Assembly (NCBI GenBank): GCA_043816165.1
Contig: JBDRIE010000035.1
Coordinates: forward strand, 1 to 23,965
Length of the DNA: 23,965 bases
Reading direction: 5' to 3'
DNA from: JAACEU01 sp043816165
GTDB lineage: Bacteria > Patescibacteriota > Gracilibacteria > UBA1369 > LOWO2-01-FULL-3
Program-made: the position numbers and the translations under genes
Notes under the pieces: generated by a model
Told to the model about the DNA's origin: nothing
What the model saw: the letters and a program-made list of their open reading frames with translations, nothing else
The model's database searches: none
In this document: positions 23,126-23,965 of the stretch, one piece after another
Layout: the number at the start of each line of letters is the position of its first letter
Numbering within the stretch: position 1 is the stretch's first letter

Positions 23126-23154
23126 TTTACAAATTTGCTCATATTTGTTAGGAT
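23126..23154 (+). promoter_or_regulatory. Promoter of the secreted repeat protein
   Basis: TTTACA (23126-23131), a 17-base spacer and TAGGAT (23149-23154). Predicted start near 23161, about 23 bases before the ATG at 23184. A weak hairpin with a T-run just upstream (about 23096-23128) might end pyrF transcription, but pairing is poor. Confidence 0.55.
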
Positions 23155-23183
23155 TCGGATTGAAATAATAACTCTTAAATCCT

Positions 23184-23965
23184 ATGAAAAAAACAGCATT
23201 ACTAATAGTTGCAATTCTTACTTTCACACTCCTCGCATCACAATCACTAGCCTATACCTCATGGACTCAAGTAAATACCAGTGGTTTCGGAGATTCTAAC
23301 GATTTTTGGGCGGTAGAACTTGAAATATATAATGGCAAACTTTATGCAGGAACGTATAACGACGTAGATGGTACGCGAATTTTTGAATACAGCGGTTTGG
23401 GTACAACGTGGACTCAAATAAACGCAGATGGCTTTGGAGATCCAAACAATTTAGGCAACTATTCAATGGCAGTCAATGACAACAAGCTCTATGCAGGAAC
23501 ATATAATCCGTCAACTGGTGCAGAAGTCTGGGAGTATGACGGGACCTCATGGACCCAAGTAAACGATGATGCTTTTGGAAATCCAATTGGAGATAATACT
23601 TGTACTATATTTTCGATGGTCTCTTTTAACGGGAAACTTTATGCCGGAATATATTTTTGGCTTACAGGTCATAGGGTAATGGAATACAGCGGAAGTGGCA
23701 CCAGCTGGACACAGGTAAACTTGGACAGTTTTGATGGACGTGCGGGATATTATATGGGAATGCAACTTGCAGTACACAACAATGAACTTTATGCCGTGGT
23801 TGGTAATTTGACTACTGGGCTAGGAGTATGGAAATACAGCGGTACAAGTCCTACATGGACTCAAGTAAACGATGATGCTTTTGGAACAGCAAATAATACA
23901 GAGAGTTTTGGCACAACTATCTATAACGGTGAATTTCTTGTTGGAACACAAACAACCCCTGCTGT
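23184..23965 (+). CDS. Secreted protein with tandem WTQVN repeats (3' end outside window)
   Basis: An open reading frame with no stop up to the window edge, 260 residues visible. MKKTALLIVAILTFTLLASQ leads to a signal-peptidase site after SLA (residue 23). Five repeats of about 50 residues begin with WTQ at 27, 76, 123, 175 and 225, each following the pattern WTQVNxDxFG, then a polar stretch, NGKLYAGTY and a closing (V/I)xEYSGTS. The alternating strand pattern suggests beta-propeller blades. No anchor is visible in the part shown. Two repeats share 25 identical bases (23556-23580 and 23862-23886), a sign of recent duplication or exchange between repeats. It is likely an extracellular binding or adhesion protein, but no activity can be assigned. 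Confidence 0.85.
   Translation, partial: MKKTALLIVAILTFTLLASQSLAYTSWTQVNTSGFGDSNDFWAVELEIYNGKLYAGTYNDVDGTRIFEYSGLGTTWTQINADGFGDPNNLGNYSMAVNDNKLYAGTYNPSTGAEVWEYDGTSWTQVNDDAFGNPIGDNTCTIFSMVSFNGKLYAGIYFWLTGHRVMEYSGSGTSWTQVNLDSFDGRAGYYMGMQLAVHNNELYAVVGNLTTGLGVWKYSGTSPTWTQVNDDAFGTANNTESFGTTIYNGEFLVGTQTTPA

Noticed and set aside
1..23965. CRISPR arrays, tRNA or rRNA genes, insertion sequences or defence genes
   Set aside because: None seen: no regularly spaced repeats, no transposase-like protein and no tRNA-like cloverleaf was recognised, although a covariance search was not possible.

Overview
The window is about 24 kb of AT-leaning bacterial DNA, dense with short-spaced, often overlapping genes. 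It holds a complete V/A-type ATPase operon, a nearly complete de novo pyrimidine set, two nucleotide-sugar (rhamnose pathway) genes, a superoxide dismutase, a family-4 glycosyltransferase and a large secreted repeat protein. TGA is used as a normal stop (pyrB, ATPase subunit C), so this is not a lineage that reads TGA as glycine. None of the starts I inspected has a clear Shine-Dalgarno sequence, and several promoters place the transcription start at or just before the ATG. Together with compact operons and small GC-rich palindromes, this makes a Patescibacteria/CPR-type genome (for example Peregrinibacteria-like) a reasonable but unproven guess.

Layout. 1-1246 (minus): glycosyltransferase followed by sod, cut by the window edge. 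1289-2743 (plus): rmlC-like and rmlB. 2752-11885 (minus): the ATPase operon G/H-I-K-E-C-F-A-B-x-D, where x is an unrecognised 87-residue protein whose first nine residues equal those of subunit D. Subunit K keeps the five Na+-ligand residues of Enterococcus NtpK, so the enzyme is probably sodium-coupled. The operon leader contains what looks like a terminator/antiterminator switch. 11904-14277 (minus): a DnaQ-DinG fusion whose exonuclease site is intact but whose helicase motifs are all missing. 14332-14717 (plus): a strong promoter, a roughly 350-nt multi-hairpin RNA of no family I recognise, and an intrinsic terminator. 14734-15921 (minus): carA, whose last codons and stop lie in a perfect 25-bp inverted repeat. 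15949-23060 (plus): pyrB-pyrC-lipoprotein-pyrD-pyrK-pyrE, then an internally promoted hypothetical gene and pyrF. 23126-end: a secreted protein with tandem WTQVN repeats, running off the window.

How the genes work together. CarA makes carbamoyl phosphate with a CarB not seen here. PyrB, PyrC, PyrD/PyrK, PyrE and PyrF then lead to UMP, with PyrDK coupling dihydroorotate oxidation to NAD+. The ATPase links ATP to an ion gradient. RmlB and RmlC with the glycosyltransferase point to a surface polysaccharide. The items most worth a second look are the unknown RNA, the dead-helicase exonuclease, the ATPase leader switch, the D-like small ATPase-operon protein, the carA inverted repeat and the leaderless/no-SD gene starts.
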